Positions 40,787-51,457 of a stretch of 64,000 nucleotides of DNA are shown piece by piece. Both the position numbers and the translations under genes were made by a program. Under the pieces are notes generated by a model that had not been told where the DNA came from, did not search any database, and was given only the letters and a program-made list of their open reading frames with translations. Each line of letters starts with the position of its first letter. Position 1 is the first letter of the stretch. The DNA is from Bondarzewia mesenterica (lineage: Eukaryota; Basidiomycota; Agaricomycetes; Russulales; Bondarzewiaceae): positions 1-64,000 of the forward strand of contig SGPL01000004.1 in assembly GCA_004802705.1 (NCBI GenBank). The letters are read 5' to 3'.

Positions 40787-43261
40787 CTACATCATCAAGC
40801 TCGATAAGCCACTCGATGCATAAGCCATTGGCTTCATATCTGGATGAGGCTGTGCCTCAAACTGGAAGTACTTCTGTGTACCAGCATCGTCGATGCGGAC
40901 CTGAGAAGTGCGTTAAGATGAGTTCAGAACTTAAATACAGTCAGAAGAAAAAGTCGTACAAATGCTCCCTTATTACCCGCTTGATCTACGTAGTTCGGTG
41001 CAGAAAAGACCTGTGGAAAGAATGAGTGAGTCAGATTGACAATGGCTCGGAAAGAGAATGTCATACAGTCGTGCATAAGCCGTTGTGCTCAATAGCATAA
41101 CCATCTGGTTTACAATACGTCAGATGGCTTCAGTTATCACGCATCAAGTCCTGACCTTGCCGAACTTCGTGACTACGCAAGATGCCAGTGACACCATTGA
41201 GTTCACACCATCTCCGCGTTACATCAGGACCAAAGGCAATTCCGACACCCTTTGAAATCATAAGCTTTGAGCTGCATAGATGAGAAAGAGAACGTAGTTA
41301 CTCGTTTACTGGGTCCACGACCAGGAGTCTCTTGTGGATCTGTCCACAGAAGCTATGTTGCGGAATTCATAGCAATGTCAAGCGCAAGCCCTTTATCTGG
41401 TAAAAAGAAAACGCGCATACCTCGCCTGAATAGAAATCAGCAAAAAGGTGTGGAAGCTAAACAGAAATATCACATACACATCAGTCCTTCCGTACCAGGC
41501 TGACGTCCAATCCGGTCTATTTTTGAAATCTCATCCAGCGTGACGCCGTCTCGGCTGAAAAGGCCGCCATGCACAACGAAGTACCTCTTGAAGCCTTGCG
41601 GAGACAGAATGGCGCCCTGCTTAGTCTTTGGTGGCAGTGTCGCAGAAATTAACGTCGCCAGAGGCACTGGGACAGACGCCGTCAGTACATGGAATCATCA
41701 TTAAAAGAAAGTGAACACACTGGTAGTGAACAAATGGGCGAAAAGCTACGCAAGAGGTCAGCAAGGTAACAAAGTGAGAACGCCCAATGGTCATGAATAA
41801 TTCGTACCTTGTATGTCTGCTCGCCATGTTTGTGTTTGGCCTCGCCCTCGAAACCATAGGCACGATTCATCTCTCGTGTCTCATGGTTACCCCGGTTTAT
41901 ATACATGTTCTTAGGATACAACCCTGGCACCGTTCCTTCAGCTTCATATGAAGCTAATCGAGAGGATATTAAGGCACTCACATTTATATGCCAGAACCGT
42001 CAGAATAACTTCTATTGACCATGACCCGCGATCAACGAGGTCGCCATTCATGAGCAAACAGTGCTTCCCCATTGGCGGGCCAGTCAAAGAGTATAAGTGC
42101 AGCATATCATAATATTGACCTATTCCTGACATCAGCGTGATCGGAAAGACCCAACACTCAGACGTACCGTGCACATCTCCAATAACATCGCAAGTCGTGC
42201 CTTCCTCCAATGAGAGCTCTACTAGACTCTGCTCTTGGACGAAGCACGAGTGTGCACCGAGGACGATTTCCCACACATATCTACGGGGAAGTGCCTTGCC
42301 ATCCCTAAACCATTGGATCATTGACTCCACAAAGCCCAGCGTAATTTTGTATCTGCCGTCTTCAGTCACCTGCAATTTAGGTCCATCGTATTTCTTGTCA
42401 AGTTCACAACCGCCTATGCGAAGGTGCCAAAATTTGATGCATTCATGAGCAGGGAAATGTGTATCACGTACCCTCAGCGATGATTTCGAGGCATCTTTCT
42501 ACAGCTGACGGCTCCCCCTCCACCTCAATGGCCTTCGCTAATCAATGAGAGGAGGGGGTAGATCACATAACTCTGCAAACTCACCTTTTCAAACTCGATC
42601 CTTCGCACGAGCTTTTGAGTTGATTCTAATTGTGCCTTGACTTGTTTGTTATGCGGCTCAAGAGCCACGACCTTCTTCAGGTCAGCTACGGCGAGCTGTG
42701 GTTTGAGTATCTGTATATGACACATGGCGCGTCTACAGATTTACATCATTATTTTCTAACTTCAGGAAGAGAGTAAGTGAATTTAAGACCTATAGTAGGC
42801 TTTAGCGTATTTTGGATTGAGCGCGACCGCTCTGCCTTGAAAAAATGGTTTGGTCACAAAGGCCTTGGAACGAGATAGAAGACCGACGCACTAGCATCTT
42901 GCAGAGCGTATCCATGTTCCTCTAGCTTCAATCGCGTATATGCACGGTTACAAAACAAGGTGGCATCAAACGGGTTTTTCTCAATGGCCTGTGAGTACAA
43001 CTCAGCCGCTTGGGGAAAAGCATGACCTATAACAGAGTATATCCGTATTATACAGAAAGGATCAAAAGCATAGAAGGTGAACGTACTGGTAAAAGCTTTA
43101 TTGGCTTCTGCCTTGAGCTTCAAAGCCTTATTCTTATCCTCCTCCGAAACCTCATTCGGATCGGTCAGGCTAAGGGACGAAAGAGCGGGCGAAGGTATGG
43201 ACGATGGCAGAGTCGATGATGGAGCCGGAGAAGAAGGTATAGATGGTGAACTGTCGCTCAT
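40787..43261 (-). CDS. ppt1: Serine/threonine protein phosphatase 5 (TPR-PP2A, Ppt1)
   Basis: This phosphatase binds Hsp90 through its TPR domain. 16 exons: 43261-43087, 43026-42892, 42835-42790, 42732-42585, 42532-42472, 42413-42168, 42119-41982, 41923-41808, 41745-41721, 41666-41478, 41425-41421, 41352-41302, 41249-41156, 41104-41067, 41010-40960, 40900-40787. Total 543 residues in frame. Three TPR helix pairs occupy roughly residues 30-150 ([33 protein letters not shown]). Catalytic motifs follow in order: GDVHGQ near 266, GDLVDRG, RGNHE, VHGGLF and SAPNY. Exon 11 is 5 nt long and supplies the CE of GLMCELLWTDPQ. An in-frame Met 12 codons upstream (43297) could be the start; I prefer 43261 because MSD-type starts are usual. 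The Ser/Pro-rich first 35 residues are not part of the TPR. Confidence 0.93.
41421..41425 (-). other. 5-nt microexon (GCGAG) in the PP5 gene
   Basis: The exon is bounded by TTCAG on the left and GTATGC on the right. It completes the Cys codon begun in the previous exon and adds Glu, giving GLMCELLWTDPQ, an invariant PP5 stretch. Without it the frame is lost. Confidence 0.8.
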
Positions 43262-43771
43262 GATATCAGATAATTCGGGTCGAGAGCGCTCTTTCAAAGA
43301 GATACTTCAGAGTGACTACTGGGGAAACTACGGCACCAAGCTGTAAATGGTCCAGGTCTAGTGAGAGATTTTGTCCGCCTAGCAATCGGGTTGAGTGCGA
43401 CAGTGACTGCGTCTCCGTTCTAAATTTCGTAGGAAAGAACAGTCGATTTCAATCGATAAGTGCCCAGAGGGAGATCGTGCGCGACCGGTGCAAGCTGACT
43501 TGGAAGATCGCCGGTCTCCAAGACCGCTTGTTTTGGATTGATTGGCCGCGCATGAACAGACGCCTAGTACAGACGCAGACAAAGAGTCGATGCAAATTTT
43601 CGAGTTCCTGTACTCGAATAGCATTCCTCCGCGTCAAATTACTCTAAAATATAGCACCACTGGGTATACTAGCTGATATGAATCGAACTCTCAAAGTACG
43701 ACATGAACAAGGAGTGTGGTGAGTAAGGAGTGAAACAATGTGCAGAGAGAGCAAATTGGTATCGGCTGTCT
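43262..43771. other. Short intergenic stretch
   Basis: About 510 bp between two minus-strand genes: promoter of the PP5 gene and 3' UTR of the lysozyme-like gene. No other feature seen. Confidence 0.5.
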
Positions 43772-45012
43772 TTATTGACACTGATCCAGGTTGAAAAACT
43801 TTCCAAGACGAGGCTGTGTTGTATACGCATTGACATTCTGCAACCAGCCATTGACGAACTGATGCAAGCTGTGAAGGCAGCGTCAGTCTCTGTGCGGCAT
43901 TCGGGCGGACGTGACGTACTAATCAAGGTTGTTTTGGCACCTGCAGCAGGAAGTGGAGGCAGCGGCAGTTGCTTCAGCCTAACAAGAAATCTGAGAAAAC
44001 CATGTGCACTGTAGATGATTACGCAGCTCACAAAAGTCATCTTTGGGGGCCAGCCGTTATATTGTCCGATAGTTGTCAAAACGTCGCCGCCATTGCTGTT
44101 CAACGTATCGGTAAAATATTTTGCTCCAGTACGGATGTTGTAATCCTGCAGCATGTCAGGCCTTGAAATGAGAGTTCGGAAAGCTGCATTTTGAAAGCTT
44201 ACCGGGTCTTTGCAATTACCCCCTGGGGCCTGACCACACTTGTCCTTCGTCAATTGCATCAAGCCTTGTTCTCCGGCACCACCGACCGTCTGAGGGTTGC
44301 AGCTACTCTCCTGCATGGCAAATGACGCCAGCATGATAGCCGGAACTGTCCAAGCTCGGCAAATATCCTGAAGTTGTACAGAGGAGCAAGCTCACCATTA
44401 AACTCAGCGCCGTATTTCTCGAAAAGTCCGACAAAATCATTGCATGCCTTGAAAGGGCTGTTGGCGTCCTTAACTGAAGAGGAGAGGTCTGCGGCGATCA
44501 GATCCGAGAGCTGCACGAAAGGTGGGTTCCACCCTCCATCTGAGATACCGCAGTTCAGCCAGTCAATGTTCCCGTTAGGACCGCTGACGGGAGTAATATC
44601 CTCTGTAGCGAGACATAAGCAACTCCGAGAATTCTCAACTGTCAGATTGATACAACTCACTTGTAGCACCAATATCACCACAGGTAGACTTGACACTGAT
44701 CAGGCCTGCCACAGATCCAATTACGCTACCTTTGTCCGCCTTGAACTCCTTCAGCGCAGCCTGAGTAGTCGCCGGTGCAGCAACAGAGGAGGTCGGAGCA
44801 ACAATTGAAGTGGGTGCCGCGAATTGTGTCGAGGTCGAGAGGGAAGGAGACGAATAGCTCTGAGCCCTGGCCTTGCAGCGCTTGCTTGCAGAATCTCCCC
44901 GGCGTGCCAAGCGTGCATGACGAGCCATGTGCAAACCATCTTCATGGAGCCCGTTCCCCTCAACGACAACCACAGCAATTGCGAGAGCAACAAAGCCAGA
45001 CGAAAATTTCAT
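43772..45012 (-). CDS. Secreted lysozyme-like protein (SLT/GH23 fold)
   Basis: A predicted extracellular protein that may cleave peptidoglycan or related glycans. Exons: 45012-44661, 44602-44396, 44345-44203, 44145-44032, 43978-43920, 43868-43772, giving 323 residues in frame. The first ~20 residues are a signal peptide (SGFVALAIAVVVVEGNG). A basic pro-like segment (HARLARRG) and a Ser/Thr/Ala/Pro-rich linker of about 60 residues follow. The C-terminal half carries the transglycosylase-like domain: FAMQESSCNP with the candidate catalytic Glu at 199, GGAGEQGLMQLTKDKCG, DYNIRTGAKYF and TIGQYNGW. A cysteine-rich tail (STSCCRCQNNLDYLHQFV) ends it. The 57-bp intron at 44146-44202 has no stop and is a multiple of three. 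It can be missed, but removing it restores CKDPDYNIRTGAKYF. Confidence 0.85.
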
Positions 45013-46707
45013 GATGTGGTAACGAACGTGGGTAGGCCAAAGTCTGGGCGGTCAGAGATGGAGCAAAGGAAAATCCTGGAGGGAAGGTTTGAGCTTGAGG
45101 TAAAGATGTTTTTATGGAGATCGCTTACCCCGCTGACAATTTAGAAGCTTTCTTAGCGTTGACAACGTGGATCGGATGCGCGATATATCCTGATATATCA
45201 CGTTCAGAACCACCGGGCAGGTCAGAATGTAACGCGACCCAGGGCTGCCAAGCGGTCCAATCTCGAGTCGATGTTCCTGCTTACCGTTTTAAGCAATAGC
45301 CAGCAGGCCGGCGTCAACACCCCGTCGTCCGATGTCCAAGTCCGATCACAACACGCAACGACTCTTGAAGCTTGGACGCTTGAGCAATGCACTTATCTTT
45401 CTCAAGAAAACAAGTCGTCGGTCTGATGCTGAACACTGACAGAAGGTGGGCAAAATGCACACACTCGAGTCCGGCACTCGCGTACTAAGGCCGTATGATA
45501 CTATGCACGAGGTTGGTGACGGCAATCTGGAGTTGTCTGCAGTGCCCATGAATACTCACTCACGCGGAGAAAATTCAGCGCATATTTTGGAGCTAACGTT
45601 CAGGCCTTTCAGTGCTCGGTATATGGTAACCGCCGCATCATAGCCTAGGAAAGCAGCCGATGGATACACACAGTAGTCTCGGGCTCGTAACTGTGGTAAC
45701 TGTGGTGAGTGTGCAATTGGGGAGGTTTATCGCCTCCCGCCTTATAACAGTGCTGTGGCCTGTTGTAGATACGCGCGCACCTTGTCTGATCCTCCAGTAC
45801 TGTACCGCATCCGCCTCCGAGAAAGTGGACATGCATCCAGACTCGTCCGATGCTCATGCACAGGATTTGGAACGGCCGAATCGGAGAGTATTGGATTGGT
45901 AAAATCCCATTCCAATAATGAGTACCAAGTGAGTACCGTGACTGTATTATGGACGTTGTTTGAATGTAAAGATGAGTCTGCTCACCCGAGTGCAAAGGCG
46001 GCTGCGCAACACCCCGAGTCCGTAACAGGCCAAATCCGATTACCGTTTCCGGTCGAGGGTCGTGCCACGGCGACTGAGTCAAGCTTCAAGTGCTGCTCGA
46101 GCTTCGTCGGCGAGAGTTGGAGTTCTCAGACATGCGTCCGCATCTTAACAAGGACAAATGCCTCACAGTTCATCCAATGGATAGTTGGCATGGCTGCTAG
46201 ATACTTCCGGCTGACTCATACGGAGCCCACGCTGACCTGCTGGTAAGAACTTGAAAATTCCTCATCAAATCTAAGTTATACTCTCTTGGAAGCTAGTCTA
46301 GATGGACCATGCCCTTGATCACATCGTAGCAATTGGCGGGGAACTTCGTTGCCTTTGTAAGCTGGAGCTTTTGTTTTTCCGTATCATTTGTTCAGTTTCA
46401 ACTTTTCCACAGGCTCAGGCATAGCTCATGGATCGAGTGATACCTTGCACTGCAGCAAATTGATCATTGGGACGTATTTGAATTGGCTGACTACGCTACA
46501 ATAATAGCTCGGATAAGGTACCTCGTCAGCTCATCATAATCAAATTGATATTCACGCAGATAATCCAGTTCACGTGCCGAAAAGAATGCGCGACTCACGA
46601 GCTGATGAACACCGAATTTGACGAAGATCAAAATGGACCTACTTCATAACAAAATGTTCGGGGAGGGTTGAAAAATTGTTTGCTATCTGCTTCACGCCTT
46701 CAATACC
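45013..46707. other. 1.7-kb divergent intergenic region
   Basis: The stretch lies between the outward-facing lysozyme-like and arsenite-exporter genes and must carry both promoters. Frames on both strands at 45645-46246 overlap each other but show no domain or splicing support. No repeat or mobile element seen. Confidence 0.45.
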
Positions 46708-48134
46708 ATGGACTCTTCTCAGAACAGCCCATATCATGAGAGCCTTGCCTCCGATTCACCTTCGAGATTGCCTGAGAGCCAGGTTGGCGTTGAGCAAGCG
46801 GGCAGATCGAGAAGTAAGATACAATTCGACTTGATTCGATGCATCTATAGCATATTGACATGGATCCAACAGGTCTAGCTTCTCAGTTGAGCATAGCTGA
46901 TCGTCTTCTGACTCCCGCTATTCTTTTGGCTATGATCCTCGGCGTCATCATTGGAGTGTTTTCACCTAATGTTCAGAAGACCTTCGACACCGTACGATTG
47001 CATAACGTGTCCGCCCGTATGTATCTTCCTGTGTTCATTGCTCCTCAAAAACCTCATCATTTGTTCAGCCATCGCCATCGGTCTGATCGCTATGATGTGG
47101 CCTATTCTCACGAAAGTTCAATACGAAACTTTCCCAGCACTCTTCTCGTCTCGGCGCCTTTGGATACATATCTTGCTATCTCTTTTCCTCAATTGGATCA
47201 TTGGCCCATTCGTTATGCTAGGCTTAGCGTGGGCAACCTTGCCAGACCTACCCACGTATCGCACGGGGGTCATCATGGTCGGGCTTGCCCGATGCATTGC
47301 CATGGTCATGATCTGGAACCAACTTGCACGAGGGGATCCGAACTACTGTGCGATATTGGTCATGATAAACTCCGTCTTGCAGATTGTTCTCTACTCGCCG
47401 TATGCTGTCCTGTTTATCAATATAATTGGCAGTCAAGCGCAGTCCTCCATCCGTGTCTCATACGGAAACGTGGCGATCTCTGTATTGATCGTATGTCCAT
47501 TTCCTGACCGACACTTTCTCTACTAATATATCCTACAGTACCTCGGGATACCTCTGGCAGCAGGCGCCGTGACGCGTTATGCCGTGTGGTTCCTTTCCAG
47601 CAAGCAATTCCTCGAGCACAAATTTCTTCCGATTTTCGGCTATCTATCCTTATTGGGCCTCCTCTACACCATCATCGTTATGTTCGCCTACCAAGGCCAC
47701 CAGATCATACATAACCTCGGTCCTGTCTTTCGTACCATCGTTCCACTGGCGCTTTATTTCCTCATTATGTGGACGCTCGCGTTCTATTTGCTTTGGCGCC
47801 TCAGCATACGGTACCCTTCGAATTTCGGATATGAGATGGCTGTCGTGCAGAGCTTCACCGCAGGAAGTAACAATTTCGTGAGTCCCTCAGATCTTCACCT
47901 CAACATAGGTGTGACGGTCCTGATATACCGATTTTACAGGAGCTTGCCATCGCAGTAGCGATCTCTGTCTACGGCGTTGACTCTCACCAGGCTCTCGCGG
48001 CGACCATCGGTCCGCTCGTCGAGGTCCCGACCCTCATATCACTGACATGGCTCGCATTGTTCTTCAAACAAAGGCTTGCATGGTCTCCGTCTCGATCCGA
48101 GCAGGAGATCGCAGAGGTTAAGGAGAAAAATTGA
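46708..48134 (+). CDS. acr3: Acr3-type arsenite efflux permease
   Basis: A plasma-membrane exporter of arsenite (and probably antimonite) in the bile acid/sodium symporter superfamily, Acr3 branch. Exons: 46708-46813, 46873-47016, 47069-47490, 47539-47877, 47940-48134, giving 401 residues in frame. The N-terminal ~40 residues are polar and cytosolic. About ten hydrophobic helices follow. Diagnostic pieces are MMWPILTKVQYE, NWIIGPFVMLGLAW and GLARCIAMVMIWNQLA. The last contains the Acr3-conserved Cys, here near residue 159. FTAGSNNFELAIAVAI and GPLVEVPTLISL near the end are also typical. The neighbouring bZIP gene ends 75 bp after this stop codon on the other strand. Confidence 0.92.
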
Positions 48135-48208
48135 CGGCAGCGCCCTGTCGCCCTCACAGTCCATTGATTCCGACTTTGACGTTTGTATTCTACAGATAAT
48201 GATACACA

Positions 48209-48987
48209 TTAGCCCCCAGGTGCGTGCAGAGTAGAGCGATGGCTGGACGTTCGCTGTAAAGACAGCGTCCGGGGAACCTGCTCGTGCACAAAATGGCCCG
48301 GCACCACTTCCGCATGTTCCTCGACCAAACCCCGACAATCTAACAGTCCACCGCAACATTCTGACTCTGTTTCGGAAATCGCGCGAGCGGGCGTCGCAGA
48401 GTCAGCAGCAAATAGCGAGCTGTCTTCGGTCTGCATCGATATTGCATTCGTGCTTGTGGGTGCACGCTCAAAGGCTTGTCCGTGTGCATCACGAGCATTA
48501 CTTTGCTGAAAGGAATGGGCGAGGAAGGAAGCGACGATCTCTGCAGTGGTATCGTTCCTACACGAACCGTCAAATAAGTATGTTTTCGTCGACTTTCAGC
48601 AACCTCCTACCTGGATTCTGGAATGTTGGTCGAAGTCATTTGTTGGAACCGAGTCAAAGTTTCCTGAGTGCGAGTCAGCTGCTCCATGAGCTGCGAACAA
48701 GTCTGCATCTGTTCAGCGCATCAATCCACTATCGTTTTGCTACGAAAAAAAAAATGCCTAGGAGGGAGAGGGATAAATATTACCAAGTTACGGTCATAAT
48801 TCTCTCCTGGGGTGCCTGCTTTAGCTGTAGCCAGTTCCTGTCGCAGACGCTCATTCTCCGTTTCTGCGTGGCGGCACCGCTCCTCGAGGTCTGAGATATA
48901 TTTGGCACGACGGTCGCGATAGGCGCGCTGCTGCACCAAGGATCGTGTAGTGGGTATGGTCATATCCTTTTTACGACCCCTCGCCAT
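48209..48987 (-). CDS. Small Yap-like bZIP transcription factor, candidate regulator of the arsenite exporter
   Basis: A 216-residue DNA-binding protein. Exons: 48987-48784, 48708-48611, 48557-48209, in frame. The basic region reads RSLVQQRAYRDRRAKY, followed by a leucine-zipper-like heptad (DLEERCRHAETENERLRQEL) and a second helical stretch (MQTCSQLMEQLTRTQE). QRAYRDRRAKYISDLE matches the fungal Yap pattern QRAFRERKEKYVKDLE. However, the position of the near-invariant bZIP asparagine is Ser here. The C-terminus contains a cysteine cluster, ECCGGLLDC (Cys 168, 169, 175), that could bind arsenite or form disulfides, like the C-terminal cysteine-rich domain of Yap1 and Yap8. That function is inferred from neighbourhood and cysteines, not proven. 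Confidence 0.82.
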
Positions 48988-50066
48988 GGTTCATGGATTG
49001 TCGTTGAGAGGAGTTCGCGCCTGAAGTGAATATGGAGTTTGGGCTCTGAGCAGAAACTTCAAAATCAAAATCAAAATCAAATGTCACATGACTGCTTCTC
49101 TTTGTCATGCGCTCAAGAATGCTACTTGGAGTCGGATTCCATAGCACGCCGCACGGTACTCGTCCTGTGCTCGTCTATCGGTTGGGCTGAAAATACGATG
49201 ACTCGAATCAACTTCATCGTAATTCTGAGCGCCCGGCAGCCGTCCTCCATCGAATTCAGGTGAAATCGCGATTCTTCCAGTCCTGCTGTGACCATAGCAT
49301 ATGCGTCAGGCTACTGTGGTTTCGTAGCGGCCGCGGTTTCCTTCATGTATGATAGATGCATGTCCCTCTTCTGTCTATCCAAAATCATGATTGTTACACT
49401 CACTCTCAGTCTCCACGGTGTGGTCGGGGACAGATAGCGCATCACTTCGAGTCATCTCTTCACTTGCCATATACGAAATTATTGGCTCACGTACTACTGT
49501 ACTTGGTCTCCATCATTTCTGTGTCAGGTCCCGCGGTAACTCCAAGGGATATTGTGGGGGGTGGATAGGGGTGGATGTCACGTCTCGCATGATGCCAATT
49601 ATCTATATTTCCAGCCATGCTTCATATTCGTTTATCTGACAATGTTCTATTGCTCATAGAGAGTCGTGTCCGCACAATAATTGCATCACCCGTCAGTCTT
49701 CGTGCGAAACAACGTGAAAGAATTGCCCACAAACCGCGATCTTTTCAGATGCATGCTTAGAACAGCCTCCCCTCGTCGACCCTGTTTCACCGAATAGCTC
49801 ATCACCGCTTGACAGACGCGAACCCCTATCAATGACACAGTGTCAGAATCTGTTAGCCTGAAAAAGACATATGCATAAGTAGACGTCTAGGTATTCATCG
49901 AGTCATCTCTTTCTCTCGCAACTCTTGTGTTCTCCAAGCCCGTGCCAATTCCGCCCACAACACCACATGTGGATCACGCGCACATAAAGAGACGTCTCAA
50001 GTGTCTGTCACCCCAATGGCTAGCGCGCTCTCCTCATTCCATCTCGGATGACCTATACGGAACATT
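48988..50066. other. 1.1-kb intergenic region
   Basis: It contains the promoter of the bZIP gene and the 3' flank of the next minus-strand gene. A short AATCAA-type repeat (AAAATCAAAATCAAAATC) sits near 49060. No gene recognised. Confidence 0.5.
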
Positions 50067-51457
50067 TTAGGTACGCATGATGACGGTACGTTTCGCGTTG
50101 GAGCTCACTTCGGCGACATGACCACCGGCCGTGCTCAGCAAATCGTTCGCATTTCTGATAGCAATTTTTTCCGTTCCGCTCGAGAAAACTGATCGACTTA
50201 CAAACCGTCCCCCCTTGTTTTCCGGTCCATCCTAGTATTATGCATCTACCGCGTTCGGCTCCAAATGCCCGGACGGTGTGCAAGACAACTGGAGGATCAT
50301 GCATCATGGTTGCAATCGCTAGTAATTGTCAGCATTCCCTGAGTTCAAGGTGGGTCACTCACTCGGCTCCTACGAAACCATCTATGACGCATCTGATTTT
50401 GTTGAGATCTCACGAGCTCCCACGCTGTGCTGTATCCGAGTAATAGATATGGGGTACTCGTGATAACGAGAGCTAAAAAGACGCTCAACCGTCAAATGGA
50501 CGACAGATCGTCAGCTCGAGGACTAATGGAACAACTCCCCCAAAGATCCATGCATTCAGCGGATAATATGTGGCTACCAAGACGGTTAGCAAATATACAA
50601 AACCTACAACAAAGCCCATGTCCCACACTCCACATTCGTCCTAAGCTTTACCCAATTGAGTTTTTGAGATCGAGTTGATAATTTGAGCTTACTCAAAGGT
50701 CGTTGATAAGTCAACGAGGTGTTCAGTAAGGAAATTTGGCATAAGGCGTGCAGATAATGCACCGCAAGCTGCGGGGAAGAGGAGCGTAAACATGGAATTC
50801 TGAAGGCACGTGGCCAGAGATTAAGTTCGAAAGAAGAGCCCTTGATTGGCCCCTTGATGTTCAAAAAAGGCCTTCAAATAAAACACGGGAAGATACGAAC
50901 CGTCACTAGTGCAAGAGCTAGGTTCAAAGTCCTCCTAAACCGCACGAAGATCAAGATGATCACAGTACAAGACTCATTGTGAGATGAAAAATAATAGCAT
51001 TGACTTCTCAATGCGATAGGTATTGATACGTACCACTGTGGGCAATGCACTGCGTGCGAGGCCCTGTGCAAAAACGGTTGCGTGTATGGCAGCCTGCGCA
51101 GCAGACGCGGTAACGAGCAGATCGCCTTCAAGTTGTCCTGGGCACTTGAGCAAAGGCATAGGGGCCTGGTGACCTACGCGCATTGAGGAAGGCAATGAAA
51201 GATGTAAATTTGTGGCTGTACAGGGTTATAATAACAGGTTACGGGTCCCAGCGATCACGGCAAGGTTCTTTGATGATGAACCGAGGACGAGAGCTTAGCG
51301 GGTCAGGGGACGAAAGCGCAAGAGGCTGGCCTTTGGAGTACATTCCAAGCAAATTCAGGCTGGGACCCTGCGCTTTCTGAGCTACTGCACTGGTGGCTGA
51401 GGAGAAGCAGAAGAAAAGAACAAGGCACAGCAGCCGCGTAAGGCAGCAATCGATCAT
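50067..51457 (-). CDS. Unrecognised predicted secretory/membrane protein, exon structure partly uncertain
   Basis: I do not recognise the family. The start at 51457 gives a signal-peptide-like N-terminus (CCLTRLLCLVLFFCFSSATS). Probable exons: 51457-51259, 51173-51034, 50972-50901, 50799-50763 (or to 50693), 50627-50490, 50408-50379 (or to 50363), 50318-50067. Clear coding pieces are CPGQLEGDLLVTASAAQAAI, a hydrophobic MGFVVGFVYLLTVLVATYY, and a C-terminal HDPPVVLHTVRAFGAERGRC with STAGGHVAEVSSNAKRTVIM. The hydrophobic stretches suggest several membrane helices. In the last exon the C6 run at 50209-50214 must lose one base to connect GKQGGRFVSRSVFSSGTEK. At two junctions the better-looking donor (GAGTAAG, GAGTGAG) leaves the wrong phase; the alternatives listed first restore frame and give 288 residues. 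Function should not be guessed. Confidence 0.5.
50209..50214 (-). other. Probable +1 frameshift, coding-strand G6 run
   Basis: Upstream frame: GWTGKQGG. Downstream coding frame: SSGTEKIAIRNANDLLSTAG. One G fewer joins them without any intron. A 13-nt gap that looks like a tiny intron here is not credible. Confidence 0.6.

Noticed and set aside
44146..44202. Coding readthrough joining two lysozyme-domain exons
   Set aside because: The 57 bp have GTAAGC and CTGCAG borders and no family similarity; removing them restores CKDPDYNIRTGAKYF.
45645..46246. Overlapping open frames of 145 and 163 codons on opposite strands
   Set aside because: They mirror each other, lack splice-supported continuation and lie in the shared promoter region of two good genes.
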